A DNA stretch of 64,000 nucleotides from Planctomycetota bacterium (GTDB taxonomy: Bacteria; Planctomycetota; B15-G4), in the NCBI GenBank assembly GCA_029259745.1, contig JAJDEO010000028.1:1-64000 (forward strand). Direction: 5' to 3'. Numbering within the stretch: the stretch's first letter is position 1; the number at the start of each line of letters is the position of its first letter. Positions 15,938-24,238 of this stretch are shown one piece after another. The notes below the pieces were generated by a model that worked only from the letters and a program-made list of their open reading frames with translations, searched no databases and had not been told where the DNA came from. Made by a program: the position numbers and the translations under genes.

Positions 15938-18900
15938 CCCTCTTCTCCTGGCCGGTTGCGAACGTCGGCGAGGTAGCGCACTCCCGGCTTGACGTTGAGT
16001 TCCTCCAGCACCGTGTACGCGCGTGTGGAAGCGACTTGCTTCGAGATGCGGCTCTCGGGGTCGGAGAGGTCACCGAACACGATCGCTTCGGTGGGGCAGC
16101 TCTGCTGACATGCTGTCTTGATGTCGCCGTCTTTCAGTGGAACCCCACGGCGACGTGCCTCGGCCTTGCCCTCTTGGATGCGTTGCAGGCACATCGAACA
16201 CTTCTCCATGACACCACGACTACGGATCGTGACGTCCGGGTTGAGCACCATGTTCTGCATGCGGTCCGGCTTGCTGTACTCGAACCAGTTGAACCGGCGT
16301 GTCTTGTATGGGCAGTTGTTGGCGCAGTAGCGCGTACCCACGCAGCGGTTGTAGACCTGCGTGTTGAGCCCTTCATTGCTGTGCATCGTGGCCAACACGG
16401 GACAAACCGTTTCGCAAGGCGCATGTGCACAGTGCTGACACATGAGCGGTTGGTGGACCACGTCGACTTCACCGGGGCCGAGATCGCTGCGGTCGGAGTA
16501 GTAGCGGTCGACGCGCAGCCAACTCATCTCGCGGTGGCGTTGCACCTCATCGCGACCCACCACGGGGATGTTGTTCTCGGCTTGGCAGCCGATCACACAG
16601 GCTGAGCAGCCCGTGCAGGCTGTGAGGTCGATCGCCATGCCCCATTGATGGCCGCGCGGTTCGTGGTCATCGGCCCAGAGTTCCGTCGATGTGCCGTGAC
16701 CATCGTCGGGTGCGTATGTGTGGTCGTCATTCAGCTCCGGAAGCGTGATGAGGTGGACGGCATCACGCACCGCACCACGCGGCGGTGCCAGGTGTGCGGG
16801 GACGGCGAGGCTGTGATGGTCCTGTGTGGAGGCGAGCGGGCGCCGCTTGCCGGTGGGCGTGAGTCGAACGTTCAGCGCGTCGGGGGCGAATGCGCCGTTC
16901 GAGAAGTGCAGCAGTGGCGCGGCGTTGACGCCGACGGTGTCGCCGGGCCTTACGGTGGGGATCGCCTCGATCCACTCAGGGCCGATGTCTGTGAAGCGAT
17001 CGGTCCCCATGCGGCCGTAGCCGAGCGCCACGGCGACGATGCCCTCGTCTTGTCCGGGCTGTACGAGTACCGGCAACTCGAGAGTGGGCCGAGTCGTGTC
17101 GTTGGAGCCGTCGTCAGTCACGACGGCGATGAGCACCATGTCACCGTCGCGGATCCCGAGCGTCTCGGCTGTGGCCGGCGAGAGTGAGGCGTGATTGTCC
17201 CAGGTCGTCTTGGCGACCGGATCGGGGAGCTCTTGCAGCCAGGGGTTGTGCGCACCGCGTCCGTCCAGGATCCCGACTGTCGGAAAGAGCACGGCGCGCA
17301 GGGTGCCTTCGGCGGGTGCGCTTTGCCCGCGTCCCGCACGCTGAAGGGCACCGGCAGCTTGCGTAGGGTCGAATAGGCCCGGAGGAGTTGATGGGCTGGG
17401 AGCGAGCTGAACGAAACCGCGCTCGAGCACGCTGTCGAACCAGCCGTCGAAGGGCTCAGTCTGCGATGCGCGGCGATTGCTCAAATGATCGCGCCAGTGG
17501 TCCTTCAGCAGGTCGCGATCGTCCCGCTCGTCGCCGGTCCAGCGTGCGAGGGTGGCTCGCAAGCTGCGTGTGTTGCGCAGCGGCGGCACTGTCGGTTGCG
17601 TGGTGCAGTACAGGCCCGAGTGTGGCTCTGCGTCGCCCCAGCTCTCCAACTCATGTGGCTCGGGGCAGACGATCGTCGCTCGGTAGCTGGTTTCATCCTC
17701 GAGTGAGGCGAGGCTTACGTGCGTCGCGGCTGCCGACACGGCATCGGCGAAACCCGGGATGTCGTAGGCAGGATTGCAGCCAGCAGTGAGGAGGAGGTCG
17801 ACGTCGCCCGCTAGGAGCTCCTGGCGAAGCGCTTCGACATCGGCGTCGCTTCCGAGGCGTTGCTGCGAGGGCGCATCGAGATCCCACGTGCGGCCCTTGT
17901 TGCTGAGCAGGTGATTCACCCAGCACGTGAGACGCTGTGCATCGCGATCGTTGCTCCCGCAAAGTACGAGGGCGTCGCGACGATTCGCCCACAGTTCGGT
18001 GGCCGAGTCCTCGAGCGCATCTCGCACGGCGGGGCGCAGGGCGTCGATCTTCGGAGCTGGGCCTGGCAACTCGACGCCGGCGCGCGCAGCGAGCGTCGCG
18101 GCCAGTTGCGCAAGTGCGGGTGTCGTCTCCCAAGGCGCCGTGCGAACGCGGCGGTCGGCGCGCGTGCCGGTCAGCGACATACGCCCCTCGAACTGCCAAT
18201 GGCGGCTCATCGCGTGGTTGTCGTGCGTTTCGGGCGAGCGTGCCGCGGCGTACCCGGCCGAGTACTCGGCCGGCGAGATCCACGTGCCGAGTGGGTCGGC
18301 GTCGAACACGGCCAGCACGCGTGCGGCCGACAGGTCGTAGCGTGGAAGGGCGCGTACGCCATAGGCCTCGGCGTGGGCGTCGAGCAGGGCCGAACATGAG
18401 AGTGCGTCGTAGGCGATGTGGCGGCCGTCAGGCACAGAAGTGAGGAACCGTTCGATCCAGGCGCGGGTACTCGGTCCTGTGACGGTCGAGGTCAGCACAC
18501 GCACGCTTCCGCCTGCGGCGGTGATCGCCGCGATTTTCGTGCGCATGGCTTCGTCCACCGCTGCCCACGAAGTCGAATGCCCGTCGAGGCGCGGGCCGTC
18601 GAAGCGATGGTCGTCATAGAGCGAGAGCACCGATGCCTGCGTGCTGGCCGTCAGTCCGCCCCTGTTGAGCGGATGCGCGGGGTTGCCCTCGAGCTTGACC
18701 GGGCGGCCGTCGCGGCAACGCACCAGCACGCCGCCGCCTGAGCCGTCTGCCCAGGAGGTCGTGGCGATCCAGTAGGCGCGGCCGGGGATGATTCCCTCCC
18801 GAGCGACGAGTTCTGTCAGTGCCGTTTGCGCCGGGCCGCGCGAGCAGGCTGTCACTCCGGCGGCGGCGAAGCTGAAGCCAACCAGGCGAAGGAAAGCGCG

Positions 18901-19017
18901 GCGGTCGACGCCCTTGTCGGCGGGCGTGGGGTAGGGGAACTCTGCCGATTCACAAGGAGTGTCCGAGGCACACTCATTGGGTGACCGGTACCAGTCTGTC
19001 TTTCGTGACGTGGGCAT
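15934..19017 (-). CDS. actB: Alternative complex III iron-sulfur subunit ActB
   Basis: A 1027-residue two-part subunit. The N-terminus has a twin-arginine-type signal (DRRAFLRLVGFSFAAAGVTAC at about 38-58), so it acts outside the cytoplasmic membrane. Residues to about 740 form a molybdopterin-oxidoreductase-like domain which in ActB proteins lacks the cofactor. The C-terminal ferredoxin-like domain has four cysteine clusters: CTGCSACVIGC, CQHCAHAPCETVCP, CVGTRYCANNCP, and CSMCLQR with CQQSCP. By family these carry electrons from quinol to the haem subunits. It follows actA after 22 bases and overlaps actCD by four. Confidence 0.88.
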   Translation of the reverse strand: MPTSRKTDWYRSPNECASDTPCESAEFPYPTPADKGVDRRAFLRLVGFSFAAAGVTACSRGPAQTALTELVAREGIIPGRAYWIATTSWADGSGGGVLVRCRDGRPVKLEGNPAHPLNRGGLTASTQASVLSLYDDHRFDGPRLDGHSTSWAAVDEAMRTKIAAITAAGGSVRVLTSTVTGPSTRAWIERFLTSVPDGRHIAYDALSCSALLDAHAEAYGVRALPRYDLSAARVLAVFDADPLGTWISPAEYSAGYAAARSPETHDNHAMSRHWQFEGRMSLTGTRADRRVRTAPWETTPALAQLAATLAARAGVELPGPAPKIDALRPAVRDALEDSATELWANRRDALVLCGSNDRDAQRLTCWVNHLLSNKGRTWDLDAPSQQRLGSDADVEALRQELLAGDVDLLLTAGCNPAYDIPGFADAVSAAATHVSLASLEDETSYRATIVCPEPHELESWGDAEPHSGLYCTTQPTVPPLRNTRSLRATLARWTGDERDDRDLLKDHWRDHLSNRRASQTEPFDGWFDSVLERGFVQLAPSPSTPPGLFDPTQAAGALQRAGRGQSAPAEGTLRAVLFPTVGILDGRGAHNPWLQELPDPVAKTTWDNHASLSPATAETLGIRDGDMVLIAVVTDDGSNDTTRPTLELPVLVQPGQDEGIVAVALGYGRMGTDRFTDIGPEWIEAIPTVRPGDTVGVNAAPLLHFSNGAFAPDALNVRLTPTGKRRPLASTQDHHSLAVPAHLAPPRGAVRDAVHLITLPELNDDHTYAPDDGHGTSTELWADDHEPRGHQWGMAIDLTACTGCSACVIGCQAENNIPVVGRDEVQRHREMSWLRVDRYYSDRSDLGPGEVDVVHQPLMCQHCAHAPCETVCPVLATMHSNEGLNTQVYNRCVGTRYCANNCPYKTRRFNWFEYSKPDRMQNMVLNPDVTIRSRGVMEKCSMCLQRIQEGKAEARRRGVPLKDGDIKTACQQSCPTEAIVFGDLSDPESRISKQVASTRAYTVLEELNVKPGVRYLADVRNRPGEEG

Positions 19018-19039
19018 CGTTCGCGGGTCCGGGTCGTGA

Positions 19040-19735
19040 TCAGTAGTGGCAGGCGGCGCAGTCGGTTGACACGTGCTGCGATGGGTCGAGCTTGACGTGG
19101 TCCGGGCTCACACCCATGGACGCTTCGACGCCGTGGGAACGGTGGCAGTTCACGCACCAGCCCATGCTCAGGTCGCGACTTTGGTGCACGCGTTCCATCG
19201 ACTGCACGGGGCCGTGGCACTCCGCACAGGCCAGTCCGCGAGTGACGTGCACGCTGTGGTCGAACGCCACAAAATCAGGCAGGTTGTGCACTCGGATCCA
19301 CGGGATAGGACGCGGTCCGACGTCGTTCGGTTCGAGGTCTTCGTCGAGACCCATCGCCGCGTAGATCTTCGCGATCTCCGGTGACACGATGCGCTTTGGT
19401 TCGCGTCCTTCGCTCAGCGCTTTTGCGCGTTCGGCAAGGGTCGTGTCGAAGCCTGCGCTCACGGTCGTGTGGCAGTTCATGCAGATGCTCGTCGCCGGAA
19501 TGCCCGCGTGCTTGCTTGTGCGCGCGCCGTGATGGCAATACAGACAGTCGACCTGCAGCTCGCCCGCATGCAGGCGGTGGCTGTAGTCGATGGGTTGCAC
19601 TGGTGCGTAGCCCTGGTGCAATCCCACGGGACGCCAGTCGCTGGTTCCCGCGACCACGAGGAGTCCGCAGATCGCGAAGATCGCGAGAAAGACCCGGCCG
19701 TGCGTCGTGCGCGGGAAGATGCGCGTCCTCAACAT
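19040..19735 (-). CDS. actA: Alternative complex III pentahaem cytochrome c subunit ActA
   Basis: A 231-residue membrane-anchored multihaem cytochrome. An N-terminal helix (about 13-30) is followed by five CxxCH sites: 64-68, 85-89, 170-174, 194-198 and 226-230, the last almost at the C-terminus. Five haems match ActA. The segment IDYSHRLHAGELQVDC is a typical family start of the haem domain. ATG 19735 has GGAGG six bases upstream and lies inside the last codons of narK, which couples the act block to the nar block. Confidence 0.88.
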   Translation of the reverse strand: MLRTRIFPRTTHGRVFLAIFAICGLLVVAGTSDWRPVGLHQGYAPVQPIDYSHRLHAGELQVDCLYCHHGARTSKHAGIPATSICMNCHTTVSAGFDTTLAERAKALSEGREPKRIVSPEIAKIYAAMGLDEDLEPNDVGPRPIPWIRVHNLPDFVAFDHSVHVTRGLACAECHGPVQSMERVHQSRDLSMGWCVNCHRSHGVEASMGVSPDHVKLDPSQHVSTDCAACHY

Positions 19736-21375
19736 GAGACCTCCGCGTTCTTCCTCGCGTAGAACCACCAGTTCACAGCGAGGCATGTGGCGTAGTAACC
19801 GGCGAAGCCGTACAGCGCGTACTGGGGCGTGCCAGCCTTGATCTGAGTCGCGAAGATCTTCGGGATGAGGTAGGCGCCGTAGGCGGCGATCGCCGAGGTC
19901 CAACCCAACACCGGGCCCGCTTGCTCCTTCTCGAAGATCATCGGGATCATGCGGAAGGTCGAGCCGTTGCCGATACCCGTGGTCGCGAAGAGCAGGACGA
20001 AGAGCAACAGGAAGGGCATGAAGTGCCGCTCAGGATTCACCGACTGGCTTGCTTGACTCACGTACCAGCCCGCACCAATCGTCGCAGCGATCATGACGAG
20101 GGTGTCCCAGTGCGTCACGCGGGCCCCGCCGAGCTTGTCGCTGAGCCAACCGCCGACGGGCCGGATTAAGGCTCCGACGCCCGCTCCGATCCAGATGTAC
20201 GACGACGAGACGGGTGCGTTCGGGTTCACGATGCCCTCGGCGAGAAGTCCTCCGTCAGCTCCGACGCGGATGACGCCGAAGACATCGTCGATCAACTTGG
20301 GGAAGGCGTTTGCGTAGCCGATGAATGACCCGAACGTCATCGTGTACAGCCAGGTCATGACCCAGTTGTGCTTGTTCTTGAAGATCGCAAACTGGGGGTC
20401 GAGGCTCTTGCGCGTTTCTTTGGACGTGACGCGCTTCATCAGGAAGAGGGTGACCAAGACGGCGGCCACCAAGATGATGAATACCTTCAGCAGTTCTGGG
20501 AATCCGCCCCAGGGTGTGATGAGTAACCACACGCCGACGCCGCCACCCGCGAAACCCAGGACGGTCAGCCACAAATACCGACCCACGCCGGCGAGCGTGC
20601 TGCCCGGTTCGTGTTGCGGCATGTTGTTCATCAGCAGGAAGGCGAGGATTGCGCAGACCCCGAGTACCGGGGTCCAGACGAGTCCCGCGTTCTGGATCCA
20701 GACCTGCTCGACGCCCACTTGGTACGGGGCGCCGCCCCAATCTCCGAACGCGCCGAAGGTGATGATCCAAGGCAACAGGAACTGCATCACCGAGACGCCG
20801 AGGTTGCCGAGCCCCGCGTTGAGGCCCAACGCGAGGCCCTGCATCCGCTTGGGATAGAAGAAGCTGATGTTCGACATGGACGAGGCGAATGCGCCGCCTC
20901 CCACGCCCGAGAGCGCCGCGAGCACCACAAGCACCAAGAAGCTCGTGTTGGGGTTCTTCAGCGCGATGCCTGCGCCGAGAGCTGGCAGGATGAGGAGCAA
21001 CGTCGTCATGAACTTGACGTTGCGCCCGCCGCAGATCGCAATCATGAACGAGTTGGGGATGCGCAGCGTGGCGCCCACCAGGCCGGCGACGGCTGGCAGC
21101 GTGAAGAGCAGTGCGCGGTAGTCGTCGCCGCCCAGTGTCTCTCCGTCGTTCCAAGCGGTGAAGGAGAAGAGATCCGTGTTTGCGAAGTGCGCCTTCTGGA
21201 CGAACTTCGCCACCATCCCCCAGTACAGCCAGACGGAGAACCCGCACAGGAGGTTCGGGATCGAGACCCAGAGGTTACGACTGGCGATGCGCTTGCCTGT
21301 CTGTGTCCAGAAGGCTTCATCCTCCGCATCCCAGTGCTCAAGGACGTGTCGCGGGCGTCTAGCGCCGGTGCTCAT
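19729..21375 (-). CDS. narK: NarK-family nitrate/nitrite transporter
   Basis: A 548-residue major-facilitator carrier with about 12 helices, of the longer NarK/NarU-like type. Signature blocks are LRIPNSFMIAICGGRN, MQGLALGLNAGLGNLGVSVMQ (nitrate signature) and GNGSTFRMIPMIF, each with the Arg or Gly-rich helix used for anion binding. By family it exchanges nitrate for nitrite or imports nitrate with protons for the cytoplasmic NarG site. ATG 21375 has an AGGAA ribosome site; a GTG lies directly before it. It follows narI by 39 bases and overlaps actA by seven, linking nitrate respiration and alternative complex III in one transcript. Confidence 0.88.
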   Translation of the reverse strand: MSTGARRPRHVLEHWDAEDEAFWTQTGKRIASRNLWVSIPNLLCGFSVWLYWGMVAKFVQKAHFANTDLFSFTAWNDGETLGGDDYRALLFTLPAVAGLVGATLRIPNSFMIAICGGRNVKFMTTLLLILPALGAGIALKNPNTSFLVLVVLAALSGVGGGAFASSMSNISFFYPKRMQGLALGLNAGLGNLGVSVMQFLLPWIITFGAFGDWGGAPYQVGVEQVWIQNAGLVWTPVLGVCAILAFLLMNNMPQHEPGSTLAGVGRYLWLTVLGFAGGGVGVWLLITPWGGFPELLKVFIILVAAVLVTLFLMKRVTSKETRKSLDPQFAIFKNKHNWVMTWLYTMTFGSFIGYANAFPKLIDDVFGVIRVGADGGLLAEGIVNPNAPVSSSYIWIGAGVGALIRPVGGWLSDKLGGARVTHWDTLVMIAATIGAGWYVSQASQSVNPERHFMPFLLLFVLLFATTGIGNGSTFRMIPMIFEKEQAGPVLGWTSAIAAYGAYLIPKIFATQIKAGTPQYALYGFAGYYATCLAVNWWFYARKNAEVSC

Positions 21376-21414
21376 CACGTGTTCCTGTGGAGAAGGTGTG
21401 CTTGTCGAGATTCC

Positions 21415-22104
21415 TCAGTCGACTGATCGGGTCGTGTGGCGGTCGTGGTTCCAGATGACGACTTGCGTTCGGCGCCAGAGGTACTGATTCGGGACGACCA
21501 ACACATGCACCAAGCGCGTGAAGGGGAAGAAGCCGATCAGTAGCCAAGCGTTGACGACGTGGAGCTTCACGAGGAAAGGCAGCGCGCTCACGTAGCTCAG
21601 CTCGGGCTCGAGGCGTACGAGTGACCAGAACCACGGAGTCAGCGAGGTCGCGAACCACGAGCTACCCCAGCCGTGAAAGATGGCGACGCCGATTCCAGTG
21701 ACGATCTGCACGCCGAGTAGTGCGTAGACAATCCAATCGCTCGGTGTCGTGACGGTCCGCGCCTTGCTGACTTGCATGCGTCGTAGCACGATGTTCACGA
21801 GGCCGACGAGCGCGATCAGCGCCATCGCGAGGCCCGTCGCTTCTGTCACGAAGAGTCGCAAGGGCACCGCGTTCCAGGCCAGGATCATGTCGGGGATGAC
21901 AAGCCCGGCGAGATGGAGAAACAGCACGAACAAGATGCCGTAGTGAAACGGCACCGAGCCCCAGAAGTGTTTCTTGTTCTCGAGGAACTGCGAGCTGAGG
22001 CTGCTGTACGTGAAGGTGCGCTGGCGGTACCTCTGGATCGTCACGATCAGGAAGATGCCGACCGCGAGGTACGGCAAGACTCCGAACAACAACGTGTCAC
22101 TCAT
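21415..22104 (-). CDS. narI: Respiratory nitrate reductase gamma subunit NarI
   Basis: A 229-residue dihaem b subunit with five predicted helices. It oxidises quinol in the membrane and passes electrons to NarH. Haem ligands are likely the histidines in FHYGILFVLFLHLAG and the pair in FHGWG and VKLHVVNAWLLIGFFPFTRLVH. The C-terminal NQYLWRRTQVVIW matches the family. ATG 22104 has AGGAG eight bases upstream and overlaps the end of narJ by eight bases. Confidence 0.92.
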   Translation of the reverse strand: MSDTLLFGVLPYLAVGIFLIVTIQRYRQRTFTYSSLSSQFLENKKHFWGSVPFHYGILFVLFLHLAGLVIPDMILAWNAVPLRLFVTEATGLAMALIALVGLVNIVLRRMQVSKARTVTTPSDWIVYALLGVQIVTGIGVAIFHGWGSSWFATSLTPWFWSLVRLEPELSYVSALPFLVKLHVVNAWLLIGFFPFTRLVHVLVVPNQYLWRRTQVVIWNHDRHTTRSVD

Positions 22105-22726
22105 GACCGAACTCCTCTCTGGGGCCGCACCCGTGGCAGCTGTCGTGCGCCATGGAGTGGGGCGGTGCCCACTCCGATTTGCTCTCGGGTTCGTCCTCCG
22201 GCGGACGGGGGCTGTGCTCATGCATCGCCAGCACGGCGGCGACGGCAGCGAGCACGGATGCCCAAGGGTTCTGCTGGTCGATCAGCGCGGTGTGGATCTT
22301 GGCCACCGCTGGGGCGACCGTGTCGTGGGCCATGTCACCTGACCAGCGCGCGTCGGCGCGACCCAGAACGGCCATGACGTGGCTCAAGTGATCTGGGAGC
22401 TCGCCGTTCTCCTCGACTCCGACTTCGCGCATGCGTTGACGCATGCGCACCATGAACGTGCCGCGGGTGTAGTTCTCGCCGAAGGTGTGCCAACCCACCT
22501 CGAGGGCTCGCTCGGCCGAGTTGTCGAAGGTGCGAGTGAACGTCTCCTCCAGCGTGCTGAGAGGCTCGCTGCGGGCGAACGCGACAAAGGGCTCGAGCAT
22601 GGCGCCTGCGTCGGCGTTTGAGTCGGCCACTTGGCGTGCAGCCTTCTCGACCGCGTCCGCGAAGCTCTCACGCGGGTACTCGAGCAAGCGTGCCAGCGCA
22701 TCATGCGTTGCGATGTCGGGTCTCAT
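22097..22726 (-). CDS. narJ: Nitrate reductase assembly chaperone NarJ
   Basis: A 209-residue cytoplasmic helical chaperone of the TorD/NarJ family that helps insert the molybdenum cofactor and the FS0 cluster into NarG. The core matches: LARLLEYPRESFADAV, EETFTRTFDN, ENYTRGTFMVRMRQRM and LPDHLSHVMAVLG. The last 50 residues are less conserved and end HDSCHGCGPREEFGHE, a CxxC-like tail whose metal binding is only a guess. ATG 22726 shares one base with the narH stop. Confidence 0.88.
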   Translation of the reverse strand: MRPDIATHDALARLLEYPRESFADAVEKAARQVADSNADAGAMLEPFVAFARSEPLSTLEETFTRTFDNSAERALEVGWHTFGENYTRGTFMVRMRQRMREVGVEENGELPDHLSHVMAVLGRADARWSGDMAHDTVAPAVAKIHTALIDQQNPWASVLAAVAAVLAMHEHSPRPPEDEPESKSEWAPPHSMAHDSCHGCGPREEFGHE

Positions 22727-24216
22727 CACTGCCCCCTCACTGGTGCACTGCGGAAGCCGAAGCCCATCGACTGCTTGTGCTCCAGCGGGTCCTCAAGGGC
22801 CTCGATTGCCATCTCGCGTTGTGACGGCGGGACGACCACGCGTTCGTCCATCGATGCAAGCGCCGTGAGCTTGTAGATGGCTTCGGCTTCGTCGACGCTG
22901 CACTCGGCGTCCGTGAGCGCGCGCTTCGCCGTCTCCTCGGTGATGTCTCCGACAGTGACGTGGCGACGCCACAGCCGGACTGCGTACTGCTTCTTGAGTG
23001 CCGAGCGGACCTTGCCCTCATTGCCAGCAGCGAACAGGTTCGCGAGGTACTTGATCGGCACACGCGCCTTCTCGATGTCCGAGAAGATGTCTTCGGTGTC
23101 GTTGCGGACGGGACCAGCGTCCTTGTTCGAGATCACCGGCATGAGCGGCGGCACATAGAAGAGCATCGGGAAGGTCCTGAACTCCACGTGCAACGGCAGC
23201 GCGAGCTTCCATTCCTTGACGAAACGGTAGACGGGCGAACGCTGCGCCGACTCGATGACGTCATCTGAGATGCCGGCGATCTTTGCGGCCGCGATCACGG
23301 ATTCGTCATGTGGGTCGAGAATCAGCTCGCGCTCGGCGTCAACGAGTTCGAGGTCGGGCTTGCTGGCGCACTCGACGATCTTGTCAGCGTCGTAGAGCAC
23401 GGTGCCCAAGTAGCGGATGCGACCGACGCAGCTGTGGAAGCACGCCGGCGCCTCACCTGCCTCGAGGCGCGGGAAGCAGAGGATGCACTTCTCGCTCTTG
23501 CCGGTTGACCAGTTGTAGTAGGTCTTCTTGTACGGACAAGCCGAGACGCACGAGCGCCAAGCTCGGCAGCGTTCCTGGTTGATGAGCACGACGCCGTCCT
23601 CGCCGCGCTTGTACATCGCGCCCGAAGGGCACGACGCGACGCAGCTCGGGTTGATGCAGTGATTACAGATTCGCGGGAGGTAGAAGAACGCCATGCGCTC
23701 GATCTCGAACATCTGACGGCGCACTTCGGGCGTCAGCTCTTCTAGGTTCGGATCGTTCTCCGCGTAGACCTTCGAGCCACCGAGGTCATCGTCCCAGTTG
23801 GGACCCGCTTTGATGTCGATGTGCTCACCCGTGACCATGCTGATCGGACGCGCGGTCGGCTGGTCATCGCCTTCGGGGGCGTTGAAGAGCTCGTCGTACT
23901 TGTAGGTCCAGGGCTCGTAGTAGTCATCCATGCTCGGCATGGACGGGTTATGAAAAATGCTGGGGATGATGCGCCCGCGCCCGGTGCTCTTCAGGCGCAG
24001 CTTGCCGTTATGAAGCGCCCAGCCACCCTTGTAGTGCTCCTGGTCTTCCCACTTCGTCGGATAACCCGTTCCGGGCTTGGTCTCGACGTTGTTCCACCAC
24101 ATGTATTCGGTGCCCTTGCGGTCGGTCCAGATGTTCTTGCACGCGACGCTGCAGGTGTGGCACCCGATGCACTTGTCGAGGTGAAAGACGAGTGCGGTTT
24201 GTGAACGGACGTCCAT
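22726..24216 (-). CDS. narH: Respiratory nitrate reductase beta subunit NarH
   Basis: A 496-residue iron-sulfur subunit that moves electrons from NarI to NarG. It starts MDVRSQTALVFHLDKCIGCHTC and has four cysteine clusters: CIGCHTCSVAC, CNHCINPSCVASCP, CRAWRSCVSACP and CILCFPRLEAGEAPACFHSC. In the third, Trp replaces one Cys as expected for the [3Fe-4S] cluster of NarH. Length and motifs match the family. ATG 24216 has an AGGAA site; much longer open reading upstream in this frame is antisense-like and unlike NarH. Confidence 0.93.
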   Translation of the reverse strand: MDVRSQTALVFHLDKCIGCHTCSVACKNIWTDRKGTEYMWWNNVETKPGTGYPTKWEDQEHYKGGWALHNGKLRLKSTGRGRIIPSIFHNPSMPSMDDYYEPWTYKYDELFNAPEGDDQPTARPISMVTGEHIDIKAGPNWDDDLGGSKVYAENDPNLEELTPEVRRQMFEIERMAFFYLPRICNHCINPSCVASCPSGAMYKRGEDGVVLINQERCRAWRSCVSACPYKKTYYNWSTGKSEKCILCFPRLEAGEAPACFHSCVGRIRYLGTVLYDADKIVECASKPDLELVDAERELILDPHDESVIAAAKIAGISDDVIESAQRSPVYRFVKEWKLALPLHVEFRTFPMLFYVPPLMPVISNKDAGPVRNDTEDIFSDIEKARVPIKYLANLFAAGNEGKVRSALKKQYAVRLWRRHVTVGDITEETAKRALTDAECSVDEAEAIYKLTALASMDERVVVPPSQREMAIEALEDPLEHKQSMGFGFRSAPVRGQ

Positions 24217-24238
24217 GTCAGTGTTCCTGGTTGGTGGG